A DNA stretch of 64,000 nt from Callorhinus ursinus (taxonomy: Eukaryota > Chordata > Mammalia > Carnivora > Otariidae). The notes below the pieces were generated by a model that was not told the origin of the DNA, searched no databases, and worked only from the letters and a program-made list of their open reading frames with translations. Shown one piece after another: positions 45,131-56,499 of the stretch. The stretch's first letter is position 1. The number at the start of each line of letters is the position of its first letter. The DNA lies in assembly GCF_003265705.1 (NCBI RefSeq), contig NW_020312894.1:8135105-8199104 (forward strand). Direction: 5' to 3'. Made by a program: the position numbers and the translations under genes.

Positions 45131-45854
45131 AAGTCCCACCGGTCAGTAGGTGAGTGACAGCAACACCCTGGTGGCCTCCGCCGGGTGCAGAGGGAAAGGA
45201 CACCCCCTGATTTTCCGAAATCTAGGAGCTTTCTGTGGGCGTAGAATCACCAATGTTTCTCTCTCCATCTGCTTCTCCTCTTCGGCTTTCTTCAAACTTC
45301 CACGATGGCTTTTTGATCTATTTGTGTTTTATTCCGTGGAGGGCAAGCTCCCAGCTGAGGAAGGTGGGGCACAGAGGGGTGACTTGTCCCAGGTCAGAAG
45401 AGGAGCCTTCTGGGTGCACATTGCGTGGCTTTGTGGCCCGGCCAAAGTAATTTTTAAGCTGTAGTATTGACAAATGGAATGGGGAGGGAAAGAGAGACAG
45501 AGAGAGAAGGGGCTCCTTGTTTTTCTGTTTCAGACTGAAATCCCGCACTTTGGGAAATCTGCCTACTGGGCAGGCTGCCTCTTATGACGAATACCAGATC
45601 AAGAGCACAGAGGTGAAGTCTGTCTGCAGGCTCAGGAACAGAGCTTAGCTAGGGACCCGAGGAGGGCAGTCTGGCATCACACTCCCTTCCCTCTAACAGG
45701 TGACAGACATGGCACCTGGCAGAACCCTGCTTGGCCCGGGGGCGGCAGGGGATAGTCGAAGGCGCTTTGTTCCTGAGGCATGGGGACGCACACCCGAGCT
45801 GCTGAGATCACTCCTGCCCACGGCTGGGTATCTAGCACGTGGGATTCGGGGCCA

Positions 45855-46030
45855 GGCTTGGAACCCTGGCTCAGCCACTCATGGGCTGTGAGAACTCGCG
45901 CAAGTCCCTTATCCGCTCTGTATCTCGGTTTCCTCTGGTGCAAAGTAGTGATCATAAGAGTAAACACCTCAGAGGGCTGTTGTTGGGGTAAATGTGTGTG
46001 CAATCAATAAATGTTAGCTGTTATCTGGAT
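45855..46030 (+). repeat. MIR
   Basis: 'cttggaaccctggctcagcc', 'gggctgtgagaactcgcgca', 'ctctgtatctcggtttcctc' and 'gagtaaacacctcagagggc', then the tail 'tcaataaatgttagctgtta'. Nearly full length. It lies about 40 bp left of duplication copy B. Confidence 0.88.
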
Positions 46031-46071
46031 TCATATTATCATTAGCCTTAAATATAGCTGTCAGCGACATA

Positions 46072-46315
46072 CCTGGATCGTTCCCGGCTTGTTCCTGGGG
46101 TAATGCATTTAAGAAATGTGACCATCAAAAACCCTTGCAGAGTTTAGGCATAGGATTCCTGGCTCAGGCACCAGGCTACGGGGGGTGGCAGAGACTGAAT
46201 GACCAGAAGCATGAAGTCCGAGTGAATCCTAGCACTGCCACTTATCTTTACGGGGACTTCAGTGGGTCACCTCAGCTCTCTGAGCCTTGGTTTTCTCATC
46301 TGTGGAACGGGAATC
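46072..46315. repeat. 244-bp segmental duplication, copy B (empty site)
   Basis: Uninterrupted copy of the segment at 44266-44735. The word AAGAAATGTGACCATC occurs once here, at about 46111-46126, where copy A has the CanSINE. It is in the same orientation as copy A, about 1.8 kb downstream. Confidence 0.95.
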
Positions 46316-48107
46316 TATTGGTTCAAAGTGATTTTCACTGGGGGTAACAGAATGCTCAATTAACACTGGTAGAGATGAAGAGGGATTATTTTTTAAACCG
46401 GCCTCACCAGAAGTTTGGCGTAGATGGTTCAGAGTTATTGCAATGGCTCCCAACAGGGGCCCAAATTCTCCTCTCCCCACCCCCACCCGCCGCCTTAGAA
46501 TATTGGCTCTGTCCTTATGCTTGCTGCCTCATGGCCTCAAAACAGTTGCTCCAACTCCAGGCTCTGGTTTGTGTTCTGGTCAGAAAGAAGAACAAGGTAT
46601 TCTGTGTTCAGAATTCTGTGTTCAGGCTGACGTCTTGTTGCCTAGAATTACAGTGAATGATCCCCCTAACTTCAATGGGGTCTGGGAAATAAACTATTTT
46701 AGCTCCCTAGACTCGTCAGCAAGGGGAAGGCAATTGTAGGTGCCTTTAGGTAGCAAATCCGCAGGGCCCAGCATGGGGCCTCGGAGAGGATGTATGTAAA
46801 ATGCTAACTCCAGTGCTTGACACAGATTAAGTGCCCAAGGAGGGAACACTTTACCCTTATTAGCTAAATTCGCTAAGGAATGAATTTTAAAAAGGGGAAG
46901 GATTTAATACCTCACAGTGCAAGTTGTTCCTTAGTAAATGGATTTCCTTCTAGTTCTTCTCTCGGCTTCCACGGGCTTTGCTTGGGGTTGCTTTCATGCC
47001 TCCCATCTCAGACAAAGCTTCCACTGAAATCACCAGCATGGGGGGCCATTCGGAGCCCCCCACCCCTCTTCCTGGGCTCTCTGCAGACTGGAGGCTTTGT
47101 GCTGGCTGGAGAGACTTGGCTTTGCCCACCAGTTACAAAACAACTGGAGAGTGTGTTGGGCCAGGGGAAGGCTGGATTGCCTTCAGACCTATCAGTGAGA
47201 AACCGGGGTCACCAGCACATTCGCGTCCCACCCTGATTCAATTGGTGATTTCACCGTGGAGACCCTGAGAGGTTCCTCTCAGCCTCCTGACTTCTCCAGA
47301 AAGCTACGGTCCTGTTCTGCATGGTTTTGTTTTTAAGTGTATTTTCAAAAATGTGTTCATCCTGATAGAATTCAGAATTCATGATAATTCATGATAACAC
47401 CATGGGTGTTTACTACAATAAGTGTTTTCTTTGGGCTCCTGATTGTTACTGCCTGGGGTAGCTTATGCATGCAGGAGGTTAGGGAAGGAAATTCATTAAT
47501 TTCACAGCCAACCACAGGTCTCACCCTGTAGCTGGCACCTCACCTCCAACCTGTCTCAGCAACTGATGAACGTGAACCTCAAACTGGGGGGTCATTCCTC
47601 TGGAACTTTGATGGAGGCAGATCCCCATTGGTTTGGGAGCCAGGGGTGGGGGGATGGGTTGTGATCGGGAACTACCCTGAAGTCTAAGCAAACTGACCCA
47701 CTGATTCCCAGGTGCCAATGACCGCTGGACAGAGGTGAGGTGTTGATCTGTGGGTCTCCTCCGGAGCAGAGGCTGATGATGGCTGCTTGTGATTCACTCT
47801 AGGACTGAAGGGGGTTGAGTTAAATAACAACCCCTTGGAAAGTGGGAATTAAACAGATCTTTCTGCCTAGCCTCCCCTGCTTTGTGGGCCTTGCTCACAA
47901 ATCACAGGCTTAGGTGCCAGGCCATCAACACCACTGAAGGAGATAAGGCGCTGGGTTTTGATGGCTGACTTGGTTGATTCTTGGACCGAGGGAATCATTA
48001 ATCTTGAAACTTTTGGAAAGCTGTATGGATTTTGTTGGGGGAGGAGACTAGCTATATTTGTGGGTTAGGAAGGCTTATAAATTAGAAGCATGCTCCTGGT
48101 AGTACTT
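46316..48107. other. non-coding sequence with decayed LTR-like block
   Basis: At about 46325-46660 the sequence loosely follows a reversed old LTR ('tgcctcatggcctcaaaaca', 'tgtgttctggtcagaaagaa'). The rest is unassigned. No gene is recognised. Confidence 0.35.
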
Positions 48108-48255
48108 TTGAAGTTCTCCGTGGCACTTCATATCTACACTTATATAACATCCAACATTTACTTGAGTACCTCCCGCACTCCACTGTGCAGAGATCTTCCG
48201 TGGATAAGCCTCCTGTTATTAATCCTCACTATGACTCTCTGAGGGGGGAACAATT
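48108..48255 (-). repeat. MIR, cut by a CanSINE
   Basis: Reversed MIR: 'tttacttgagtacctcccgc', 'ctgttattaatcctcactat' and 'gactctctgaggggggaaca'. The CanSINE starts where the MIR consensus would continue. Confidence 0.65.
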
Positions 48256-48467
48256 CTTTTTTTTTTAAGTTTTTGAAAGATTTTATTTATTTATTAGAGA
48301 GAGAGCAAGAGAGAGAGAGCACAAGTGGGGGGGAGGGGCAGAGGGAGAGGGAGAAGCAGACTCCCGGCTGACCAGGGAGCCCTACGTGGGTCTCAATCCT
48401 AGGACCCCAGGATCATGACCTGAGCCAAAGGCAGATGCTTAACCGACTGAGCCACCCAGGCGCCCCC
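48256..48467 (-). mobile_element. CanSINE
   Basis: Minus-strand copy beginning with a T-run and 'gattttatttatttattag'. It has 'gagagagcaagagagagaga' and ends 'gagccacccaggcgcccccc'. No clear target duplication is visible. It interrupts a MIR. Confidence 0.95.
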
Positions 48468-49144
48468 CAAGGTGAGTGTGCTTAGCAGTTGTGACACACA
48501 GAACACCGGGGGTCATCTGGCCACCCACAGTGGTGCTCTTTTGCTGTCAGGTGGGCAAATGATCCAGTTCTAGAATCAGAGTTTGCTTCCTACAACCACT
48601 TCTTAAACCATCTTGGCTTGGTCTCCCCCAGAAGCAGACCCTTGTAAGTAGTTTATTTAGGAGGTGATCTCAGGGAGAGATGTAGATGAGAGAGGAAGGG
48701 TACAGCAACTGAGGGATGGTGTCCTATCAAGCCAGTTTCTAGCTGGGGGCAACTGGAGCTCGTTCCCACTGGAGAACTGTGTGGCGGTACGAACACAGCT
48801 CAGCGTTATCGCACGGAAGGCCGTGACAGCTGGGGTACTTACCCTCCAACCTGCATCAGTTATGGCTCAAGGGCTGCTTCTGGAGGCTTTTTATTCTGCA
48901 GCTCTTCTGGCACATACAGCCCACAGGCTAAGCCTGCTCCTATAGCAGAAAAAAGCCCTCAGGCAGTGTTAATGGGTTTTGCAGTAAGCAGCCTTTCGCA
49001 CCCGGAAAAGAGTGTCGAGGGGATCTGTGTAGGTTGCTGACTTGCACCTGCCCGGGGGCCCCCCTGCTCCCAGGCAACCTGTTCTGACCTTGGACTCCAG
49101 GTTGCTGGAAAGCCCTTTCTCCAGATCCAAAATCAATCCATGGT
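48468..49144. other. non-coding sequence, possible old repeat
   Basis: About 48625-48760 ('ccccagaagcagacccttgt', 'agtagtttatttaggaggtg') resembles an old LTR or DNA repeat that I cannot name. No gene. Confidence 0.35.
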
Positions 49145-49585
49145 AGACTGAAAATGTCCCCCCCCAAGGATATCAAGTCCCAATGCCTAGAACCTGTAAA
49201 TGCTGCCTTATTGGGGAAAAGGCTCTTAGCAGATGTGAGCAAATCAAAGGTCTTGTGAGGAAAGATTATTCAGGGTTTTGGGGGTTGATCCTAATTGTTA
49301 TCATAAGTGTCCTTGTGAGACAGACATGCGGATCTGAGGACAGAACAGGAGAAGGCAAGGTGACCACAGGATGGAGATTGGAACGAAGCCGCCACAAGCC
49401 AAGGAATGCAGAAGCACCAGAAGCTGGAAGAGGCGAGGGAAGAATTCTCCCCTGGAGCCTCTGGAGGGATGCAGTCCTGCCCACACCTTGATTTTGGGCC
49501 AGGGATACTAATTTTGACATTTTGGCCTCCAGAACTGGGAGAAAATAAATTTCTGTTGTTTTAAGCTACCAAGCTTGTAGTAATT
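49145..49585 (+). repeat. ERVL-MaLR LTR
   Basis: Plus-strand LTR in consensus order: 'gactgaaaatgtcccccccc', 'agaacctgtaaatgctgcct', 'aattgttatcataagtgtcc', 'ccacaagccaaggaatgcag', 'gaagaattctcccctggagc' and 'cagaactgggagaaaataaa'. The AATAAA polyadenylation signal is intact at about 49543. Confidence 0.85.
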
Positions 49586-50194
49586 TGTTCCAGAAAGCCC
49601 AGGAAATGCATATAGCATTTCTAGATTTTGTCTCATGGTTTCGAGCTCCTCAGCCCTGCCAGCACAGTTCTTTCAACATCCTTAGAAGGGTCTTTTTGAG
49701 CCCTGGGTCTTTTTTCCTGCAGGCAAAGCAGAATACCTTAGTGTCCTCTGCTGGCCTTCCCATAGACAGGCTCCCTCTTCTTCATTCCTTTACATGGGTA
49801 AAGAAAGAAGGTATAGCAGCAGACAACAGCCTGACCAGCCCTGGACCTTCTCCCAGAGTCTGGAAGCTGAACCCAAGGATTGATGCCAGCCTCAACCAAG
49901 CCTGAGCTTGCCAGGCCTCATCATGTATGGAAGATTGTGCCTCTGTGTCCACCTTCGTGGCTGGCTTGGCTGACAGCATTATCTCTCTACCGCCTCCCAG
50001 TCCTTGCCTGAGCTCCCAGAATGCCTAGTGGCCGAGTCCAAAAATTATGACCACAACTTGTCACTAACTTCCAGAGTGACCGACGAAGAAATCACAGGTC
50101 ACTGGTCCTCTGCAGGTCTCAAAGTCCTGACTGAATCCTGCAAAGTTTCCTGCCTTAGTCAACCAGGACCCCAAGGCTAGAGCCTTCCTTCCTT
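49586..50194. other. non-coding sequence, nothing assigned
   Basis: No gene or named repeat is recognised. Confidence 0.35.
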
Positions 50195-50330
50195 CCTACG
50201 AATCATCTGGAGATCTTGTTACAATGCAGGTTCTGATTTGGCAGGTGGGGCCCCGATCCTGGATTTCTAACAAGCTTCTAGGTGGTGCTGATGCTGCTGA
50301 GCTGCGGACCACGCCTTGAGCAGGACGAAT
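50195..50330 (+). repeat. MER5A (hAT-Charlie MITE) fragment
   Basis: 'cgaatcatctggagatcttg', 'acaatgcaggttctgatttg', 'gcaggtggggccccgatcct', 'ggatttctaacaagcttcta' and 'gtgctgatgctgctgagctg' match most of MER5A. Confidence 0.88.
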
Positions 50331-51054
50331 CTGGAGACACCAAGTTCACTGGCTGAATATTTACCTTGCTTCAAATGCAGGACATTTTCTGCAAAGCTTT
50401 AGCAAATCTCAAACACAAATCTGTATTTTTCCATTGTGTAGAATGCTGTTTTCATGGTTTTGTTGCTAAGATTATTGCATTTATAACTCTATTAGGTAAC
50501 ACCTCATCCGACTTTTCTCCAAAAGACAGAGTCCGGCCTTGGCCCTCATTCCCTGTTGGGCTCTAGATTCCGAGTGGATTAACAATGTGCCTTTCTGCAG
50601 ACTCTCTAGGACTTCTCTCCTAGAATGAATGTCAAAATGATCCTGACTCCACACTCAAGTGGAAGGCACCAGAGAATGGATAAGACAATGGCACTTCCCT
50701 GGGCTTGGGCATGTGCCAAAGCAAGGGGTTCTGAATAGTGCTCACTGCCTTTCCACCCAAACCCACACCCTCCACACGTTGCCTTGGTGGGGAGCACCAC
50801 TGTGCTCCCAGCCTCCCACTGCTGAAGCCCACCTCCCTCCCTGGCCTCTGGTGTCTCTGGGACGGTGGGAATTGTGCTGGCCCATCTCTGTGGCTCTGGC
50901 ATCTGGCTCATTAGGGGCCTAGATAAATGTGTGTGTTAAATATATACCTCTCCAAAGGCTTTTACTTTATCTCCCTGCCTGAGAGGCTCCACAGCCAGTG
51001 AAAGGGAAGGCAGGTTCCTCATGGCTTTCCTGAACCAGCCTATAAACTCATGCA
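50331..51054. other. non-coding sequence, nothing assigned
   Basis: No gene or named repeat is recognised. Frames around 50606-50922 lie on both strands and are mutually exclusive. Confidence 0.35.
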
Positions 51055-51165
51055 GAAGGAGACCTCGTCCAGCCTGATGAGTTGATAAACTGAGGCCAGG
51101 GAGGGCCAAGTACTTGGCCAGGGCTCTACAGTAAGTCAGAGACTAGCTGGGCCTAGACTCTGGCT
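51055..51165 (-). repeat. MIR fragment
   Basis: 'gttgataaactgaggccagg', 'gagggccaagtacttggcca' and 'gtcagagactagctgggcct' in reversed MIR order. Confidence 0.7.
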
Positions 51166-51439
51166 GTCCTGATGTAGGTCTCTGCCCACACCTTCTTTGG
51201 GATTCTATTTGTTTCCACTAAAAAATCAAGAGGAAAGATGATGAAGAAAATCTTCCAAGCTCTATAAAGAGAGGAGGGGGCTGAGCCCATGAGTCTTGTT
51301 GTCTTCTGGGCTTGGGTTCCCCACCTGAGGCCCTGCATTGGTTTACTACCTGAGATTTAGGGAGTGTTGATGCCATCTGTCTCAGCAGGAATGGCAAGAC
51401 CCTGTAATTTTGTTTGTTTGAGGGTGCAGTATAATGCAT

Positions 51440-51915
51440 TAGAAAGAACAAGGGCCAGACTTCAGAAAATGTCTACCTTTTACCTAGCAATTCCATTTCT
51501 AGGAATCTCTTTTACAGAAATTCTTATATAAATGCACCAAGGTTTATGTATAAGGATACTGGTTGCAGTTGTGTTGGAAACAAAAGTCTACCCATCTGAA
51601 TATTCTGAAGTCAGTGGAAAGAAAGGTGGGGGGAAAGCTTCTTTTATGTACCAACACGGGGAGATCCAAGATATACTATTAAATGAAAAAAGCAAATCAC
51701 AGAAAAGTATGTATGGGGTACCCTGTTCATTATTTAATAAATTTATGTATGTGTATATAAATATATAGGGAAGTCCTCAAGGGACTCAAAACTGTGGTTC
51801 TTCTTGGGAGGAAGTATATGATAAGGTGTGAGGGAAGGGTGAAGAGGAGCTTCTGATTTTAATTTTATATATTTTTTGTTTGAATACTAAGCAAAGAATT
51901 AAACAAAAAAATATC
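51440..51915 (+). repeat. old L1 (L1M-type) 3' end
   Basis: Plus-strand words: 'tacctagcaattccatttct', 'atactggttgcagttgtgtt', 'gaaacaaaagtctacccatc', 'aagtatgtatggggtaccct' and 'tttgtttgaatactaagcaa'. Poly(A)-rich DNA follows at 51925-51950. Confidence 0.75.
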
Positions 51916-52007
51916 CCTTCCGTAAGTAAAAAAAAAACAAACAAAAAAAACACAGAGGGCAGCAAACAATGGCTTTGACATTGTTCCAGCAAATGCTTGA
52001 TCCTTGT

Positions 52008-52510
52008 GTTTGTTATCTGTGCCCCAAACCCAGGGGCATGATTATTTATTACCTCACGGTTTCTCTGGGTCGAGAATCTGGGCATGGCTGAGTCAGGTCC
52101 TCTGGTTCGTGGTCTCTCACAAGATGTCAGCTGGGGCTCTTGTCTCATCTGAGGGCTCCCACCAGCGGAAGGTGCTCTTCCGAAGCTTCACTCACGTGGC
52201 TTGTTGGCAGGTTTCAGGTCCCCGTGGGCTGTTGGCCAGAGACCACCCTCAGCTCTTTGCTTCTCTAAGGGCAGCTCACAACGTGGCGGCTGGCTTACCT
52301 CGGAGTGAGTGAGCAAGTGAGAGAGTGGGGGAAAGCAAGCTAGGCGAAGCCAGAGTCTTTTTGTAACTGAATCTCTGTGGTGACCTCCCCTCACGTTTGC
52401 CATATTCTCTTCAGAGCACAGCGTCCCTAGGTCCCAACCGCACTCCTGGAGAGATTATACTAGGAGGTGGAGGCCATTGAGAGCCAACCTAGAAGTTGCG
52501 TACCATACTC
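52008..52510 (-). repeat. ERVL-MaLR LTR (MLT1-like)
   Basis: Reversed LTR: 'tttctctgggtcgagaatct', 'cactcacgtggcttgttggc', 'cacaacgtggcggctggctt', 'gagtctttttgtaactgaat' and 'actaggaggtggaggccatt'. Same class as the LTR at 6279-6824. Confidence 0.78.
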
Positions 52511-52534
52511 CCGGTCTCTTCTCTTCAGTGTTCG

Positions 52535-52645
52535 TAAGTTGTGAGATGTTGGGCAGGTCACTTCAAACCTCTGGAATCCATTTCCTTATCTGTAAAATGG
52601 GTTTCTAGCAACTGTCGCTCGAGGCCATTGTGAGGATGACATTCG
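52535..52645 (+). repeat. MIR fragment
   Basis: 'gttgggcaggtcacttcaaa', 'cctctggaatccatttcctt' and 'atctgtaaaatgggtttcta', then 'ttgtgaggatgac'. Confidence 0.8.
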
Positions 52646-52648
52646 ATG

Positions 52649-52650
<2 letters not shown>

Positions 52651-52681
<31 letters not shown>
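52651..52681. repeat. (GT)n microsatellite
   Basis: About 15 uninterrupted GT units just after the MIR, which ends 'gatggc'. Confidence 0.97.
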
Positions 52682-52684
<3 letters not shown>

Positions 52685-53654
52685 TAGCCAAGCACAGCGC
52701 TTTCGCGGGGCAAGGCCCCATCTCCTTCTCTCCCCTGGCTGTAGAAAGACCATGGATTCAACATTTTTCATGATTGTCTCTACAACTTAGAAATCTATCC
52801 ATGCAGACTCTGCTTCTCTGGAAACTCGCTTTCAGGGGACTCTCTAGATAAAATTATGTTTACGTCAAGCAGCCTGGAATAAAGAGCTCTCTATTGAAAG
52901 GCTGCCAACACGGTGAGGAGGCAGGACGGAGTGCAATGTTAATAATTGCTATGTGGGCATGAACGTGCCATAGATTATAGAATGCTTGGAGAAAATGAGG
53001 CCTTTTGCTGTGGGTCTCAGTCATTAGCAAAATTTCACATTCAAAATTAGTCAGAAAAGGTAATCAGTGTCAAGGAGTGATTGCAGCCGTATCGTTAACA
53101 TGACGGATGCTGGTGCGGGCTCATGCTAATGACTTACGGAATTTTCATTCAGGAGACAATCGGAGCAATTTGGTGGTCAGCAGACAGTCTGGGAATCAAT
53201 CACCATGATAGTCAATAATTTATCATTTCTATTTAAAGTCTGGAATCTGTAACAGCTTAAACAGAAGTGAGCACCGATGAAGGAAGGTTATCATCCAGCA
53301 AAATCCTGGGTCCTGGGTCCATCTATGTAAGAGGCATCCATTTCTTCCCAGAGCAGAGGAAACAGAGCATTGTTTGAAGGATCTGCTTCCGACTCCATGT
53401 TGGGGTGGAAACTGTCATATGCTTCGGGCATCCTGAAGTCAGGATTTAGATGTTAAACTAGATTTAGCTTCACAAGTTCATCTCTGGTGATCTTTTTCCG
53501 ATCAGCTCCTGCCATTCAGTGATCCCTTAATGATGTCATCAGTAACTATGAGGTGGGGAGGGGTCAGGTCCCCCCAACAGGGAGGACACAGACTCAGAGA
53601 CCCCAGCCCTGACCTTGGTCATGTCCTTTCAGCATGAACAAGGTTGATAATGAC
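52682..53654. other. unique non-coding block, candidate conserved element
   Basis: No repeat or gene is visible. The section 52855-53260 is balanced in base composition and dense in homeobox-like TAAT words ('gctaatgacttac', 'gtcaataatttatc', 'gttaataattgc'), which is how deeply conserved enhancers often look. This is inference from texture only. Confidence 0.35.
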
Positions 53655-53865
53655 AATAAGAGTAACAACACCAGCTAATAGTTCTTGGGAGCTTACTGTG
53701 GGCCTGGTGTGTGCTGAGCATTTTGCACATCTTATTTCGATGTGATCTTTACAGATGGAAGCTTAGAGAGGTTGAGGAAGCTGCTCAAGGTCACACAGCA
53801 AGCAATTATGGGGTGAATCTTCATACCCAGATCCTGGTCTCCTAAGAACCGTGTTATATTGGGCC
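53655..53865 (-). repeat. MIR
   Basis: Reversed, nearly complete MIR: 'gcttactgtgggcctggtgt', 'gctgagcattttgcacatct', 'ctttacagatggaagcttag' and 'ctcaaggtcacacagcaagc'. Confidence 0.88.
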
Positions 53866-54189
53866 ACTGGATACAGGAAATTGAAGCTAAAGTCTTATCA
53901 CCTCAGCCATCTCACATATAAAATATGAATAATAATAATGGGCTCCACGCACAATTTCAGGAATAGGTTGCGTGGCGAGCTGTTGTGCGGGGCATCTAAA
54001 GCCTGAAGGTCAGTGTGATCTGCTAATTGGAACACATGGTCACACAGCAGCCTGTTGGTTTGGATCGCCCAGCTCCACCCCCTCCCTTCTCACATCCATT
54101 GGGCCCCCGAGTCCCGCCCCGTTGTTGCCCGCAGTCTCCTGTGTCCACACCACTTTGCGCTCATACCGCGTGTGGTCTAGAGATGTGGC
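53866..54189. other. non-coding sequence
   Basis: No gene is recognised. 54010-54189 may be the decayed left part of the L2 that follows. Confidence 0.35.
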
Positions 54190-54430
54190 CAGGTTAATTT
54201 TCTACTACCGTATGTCTCTGAGTTCCCCTCTTCTAAAGCTTCCGGTGGTGCCCTGTTTCCTTTAGGATTAAATGCAGCCTCCTCACAGGAGCAGTCTAGG
54301 TGCCCCATCTCTTTGCATAATCTGGCTCCAACCTGTGTCCAGAACACTCTCTTCTGCAGATGTCCGCTGCCTGCTCAAGGCTCAAGTCCCTCCTCTTCCT
54401 CCTCCGCCTCCTTCTCTTGCCTCTCCATCA
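54190..54430 (+). repeat. LINE-2 fragment
   Basis: 'ctaaagcttccggtggtgcc', 'tttaggattaaatgcagcct', 'ctctttgcataatctggctc' and 'ccagaacactctcttctgca' follow the L2 3' consensus. Confidence 0.7.
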
Positions 54431-55084
54431 GCAGCACAGTTATCCTCTTCATGACAATGACAGCAGGCCTTCAGTTCCTCATGACCCCCACCAATATTCC
54501 CAGCCCATCGCGTTCCAAGGAAAGGGTACCTGTCCCTGTCCCCAAGCGAGGACCCATGTTCTTTGTCCAGTTCTCCAGACTGGGGCTGCTCTAATATATT
54601 CTGGCACCACCTCCAGGCCCAGGAAGCCCCGGAGAGACAGCTGGGGCTGGAGACAGAGTCTGGACTGGAGAGAGGGTGAGCTTGCAGCATGCACATGGAT
54701 CGATCCTCCCAGCTCCATGCAGTGACGCAGTGACCACATGGTCCAAATTTGAAGTGTTTCCTTTGTCTTCCTCTCTGTTTTTCATATCACTTGTCCGGCT
54801 ACAAATTCACATTTTTGGTTCGAAAGTGATGGCTACCAAACTTCCATTCTGGGATGTCAAGCTTTCAGGACAAGAGAAACACCTGAAATCACATACAAAT
54901 TTAAGGCAAAGGCTCCTGGCTTCCACAATTACTCCAAGAAGCCCATGACCCAGTAAAACTTCCCCTAGGAGACTTGAGGTTCTGGGGGTGAGTCCCATGC
55001 GATCCCCAGGGTTCTGAGACTGGGGACTGGAGGGGACACACAGTAGAGGTGTAAGCAGGTCTTGACTGTACTACAAAGAATTAC
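54431..55084. other. non-coding sequence, nothing assigned
   Basis: No gene or named repeat is recognised. Confidence 0.35.
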
Positions 55085-55465
55085 AAATCTGCAATCACAG
55101 CAGATTTTAACATGCTTCTCTCAGCAACTGTTAGATCAGGCAAGCATAAAAGTAACAAGGTTGTGGAAAAGTTGAACCACACATTGATCCAACGACAAAT
55201 AAAAGAGCGCCAATACCCACCAATTAGAGAATGTATATTTTTCCAAGCACATGATTATATTTACCAAAACTGATCATATTAAGCCATAGAATTCATCTTG
55301 ACAGATGCCGAATCATCATATCCTAGAGAAATGATGTTCTCTGCTCACACGTAATAAAATTAGAGAGCAAAACCTTCTATATGCTTGAGAATAAAAAAAT
55401 TACTATATAATTCATATATCAAAGAACAAATTATAATGGAAATTTTATAATACTTAAAACTGAAC
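55085..55465 (+). repeat. old L1 ORF2 (endonuclease part), left piece
   Basis: Plus-strand words 'cttctctcagcaactgttag', 'tttttccaagcacatgatta', 'gatcatattaagccatagaa' and 'gatgttctctgctcacac' correspond to the ORF2 endonuclease region. It is diverged with many stops. It continues at 55960 beyond an inserted LTR. Confidence 0.75.
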
Positions 55466-55473
55466 AATAACAG

Positions 55474-55905
55474 AACACTGTATGTATCAGCCAGGACAGG
55501 CGAGGTTATGCTAGGATAACATACAGCTTCCAAGTCTTCGTGGCTTACACACGGAAGGCTTGTTTCTTCTTTCCCATTACGTGTCTGTCGTTGGCTAGGA
55601 AGACATTCTGCTTCACACCTTCTTCACTCAGAGGAAGGGCTGAAGGAGCCTCAACCATCTGGAATGTCACCAATCCCTGTGGCTTGGGGACGAGAACCCT
55701 GGAAAATCTGGAAAAGGGACTGGAAAAGAGGAGAGCTTGGGGAGTGGAAGCATCTGGAAAATGCTTCCACCCAAGAGCAGCACTCGCCAATTCCACTTGC
55801 ATTTCTGCACTGCCAGGCCGAGCTTGAAGGGGGTGAAGAAATAGTCCTCTCGTGGGCAGGAAGGAACCAACCACCAGTGGGTGGTAGTAATGGCGGCCAC
55901 CCCCC
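55474..55905 (-). repeat. ancient ERVL-type LTR inserted in old L1
   Basis: Reversed words: 'agccaggacaggcgaggtta', 'tcttcgtggcttacacacgg', 'gaaggagcctcaaccatctg', 'gaaatagtcctctcgtgggc' and 'aaggaaccaaccaccagtgg'. It is the same general LTR class as at 26971-27360. Confidence 0.6.
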
Positions 55906-55959
55906 ATGAAAACATGTGGGATTCAACTCAAGCGATGGTTTGAGGGAAACAGACGGCCT

Positions 55960-56235
55960 TACGTGTAAAAATTAGAAAAGAAGAAAGGCTGAGAACGAGT
56001 GGGCTAGGAGTTCAACTAAAGAGAATAGAAGGATCATGAAGGAGAGAAACCCCAAAGAAAGCAGAAGAGAATGATGAAATGATGGGCAGAAATGAGTGAA
56101 ACATAAAATAAAGGGCTAATTGAAAGGATCAAAACCTAAAACCAATTCATAATAAAAAAACGAAACCCTGGCAAAATAGAGAAATGTATGGCAGGATGGA
56201 GTAATTAAAAGAGAGAAAAAACCCGCCAATCAACA
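55960..56235 (+). repeat. old L1 ORF2, right piece
   Basis: 'aaaattagaaaagaagaaag', 'gctaggagttcaactaaaga', 'aaaccccaaagaaagcagaa' and 'cagaaatgagtgaaacataa' follow the ORF2 sequence downstream of 55085-55465. Confidence 0.72.
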
Positions 56236-56499
56236 GTATTGGACATTTCTTGTGAAAGTGTCAGAAGGTGTCAGCTTCGACGGCAGTGGCAGGCAAGAGT
56301 CTGCTCCCTGTAAGCAGGGAGGAGCACAAGAGGTTTCTGTGAGATGGGGGAGGTGGGGGGCAGAACCAGGCTTGCTGCCGAAAACCAGGGAATGAGGTGG
56401 GTCTCTCAGCTTCTGAGGAGGGCTGAGGGGAAGAACTCTGCAGCCAGCTTACTGCCTGGGCTTTGGTTTTGTGAGAAGTTGTGGGCCTTGGCAAGTGAG

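Larger units (their letters stand above)
44736..46071. other. spacer between the duplicate copies, MIR-rich
   Basis: Holds a MIR core just after copy A ('gctgcatgaccttgggcaac', 44739-44790), a minus MIR at 44895-45130, a partial minus MIR near 45350-45415 and a plus MIR at 45855-46030. No gene is recognised. Confidence 0.5.

Noticed and set aside
44266..46315. Heterozygous SINE allele misassembled in tandem
   Set aside because: Considered, but the two copies differ at about 2.5% of bases and have unrelated flanks on both sides, more than expected for two alleles. Long reads would settle it.
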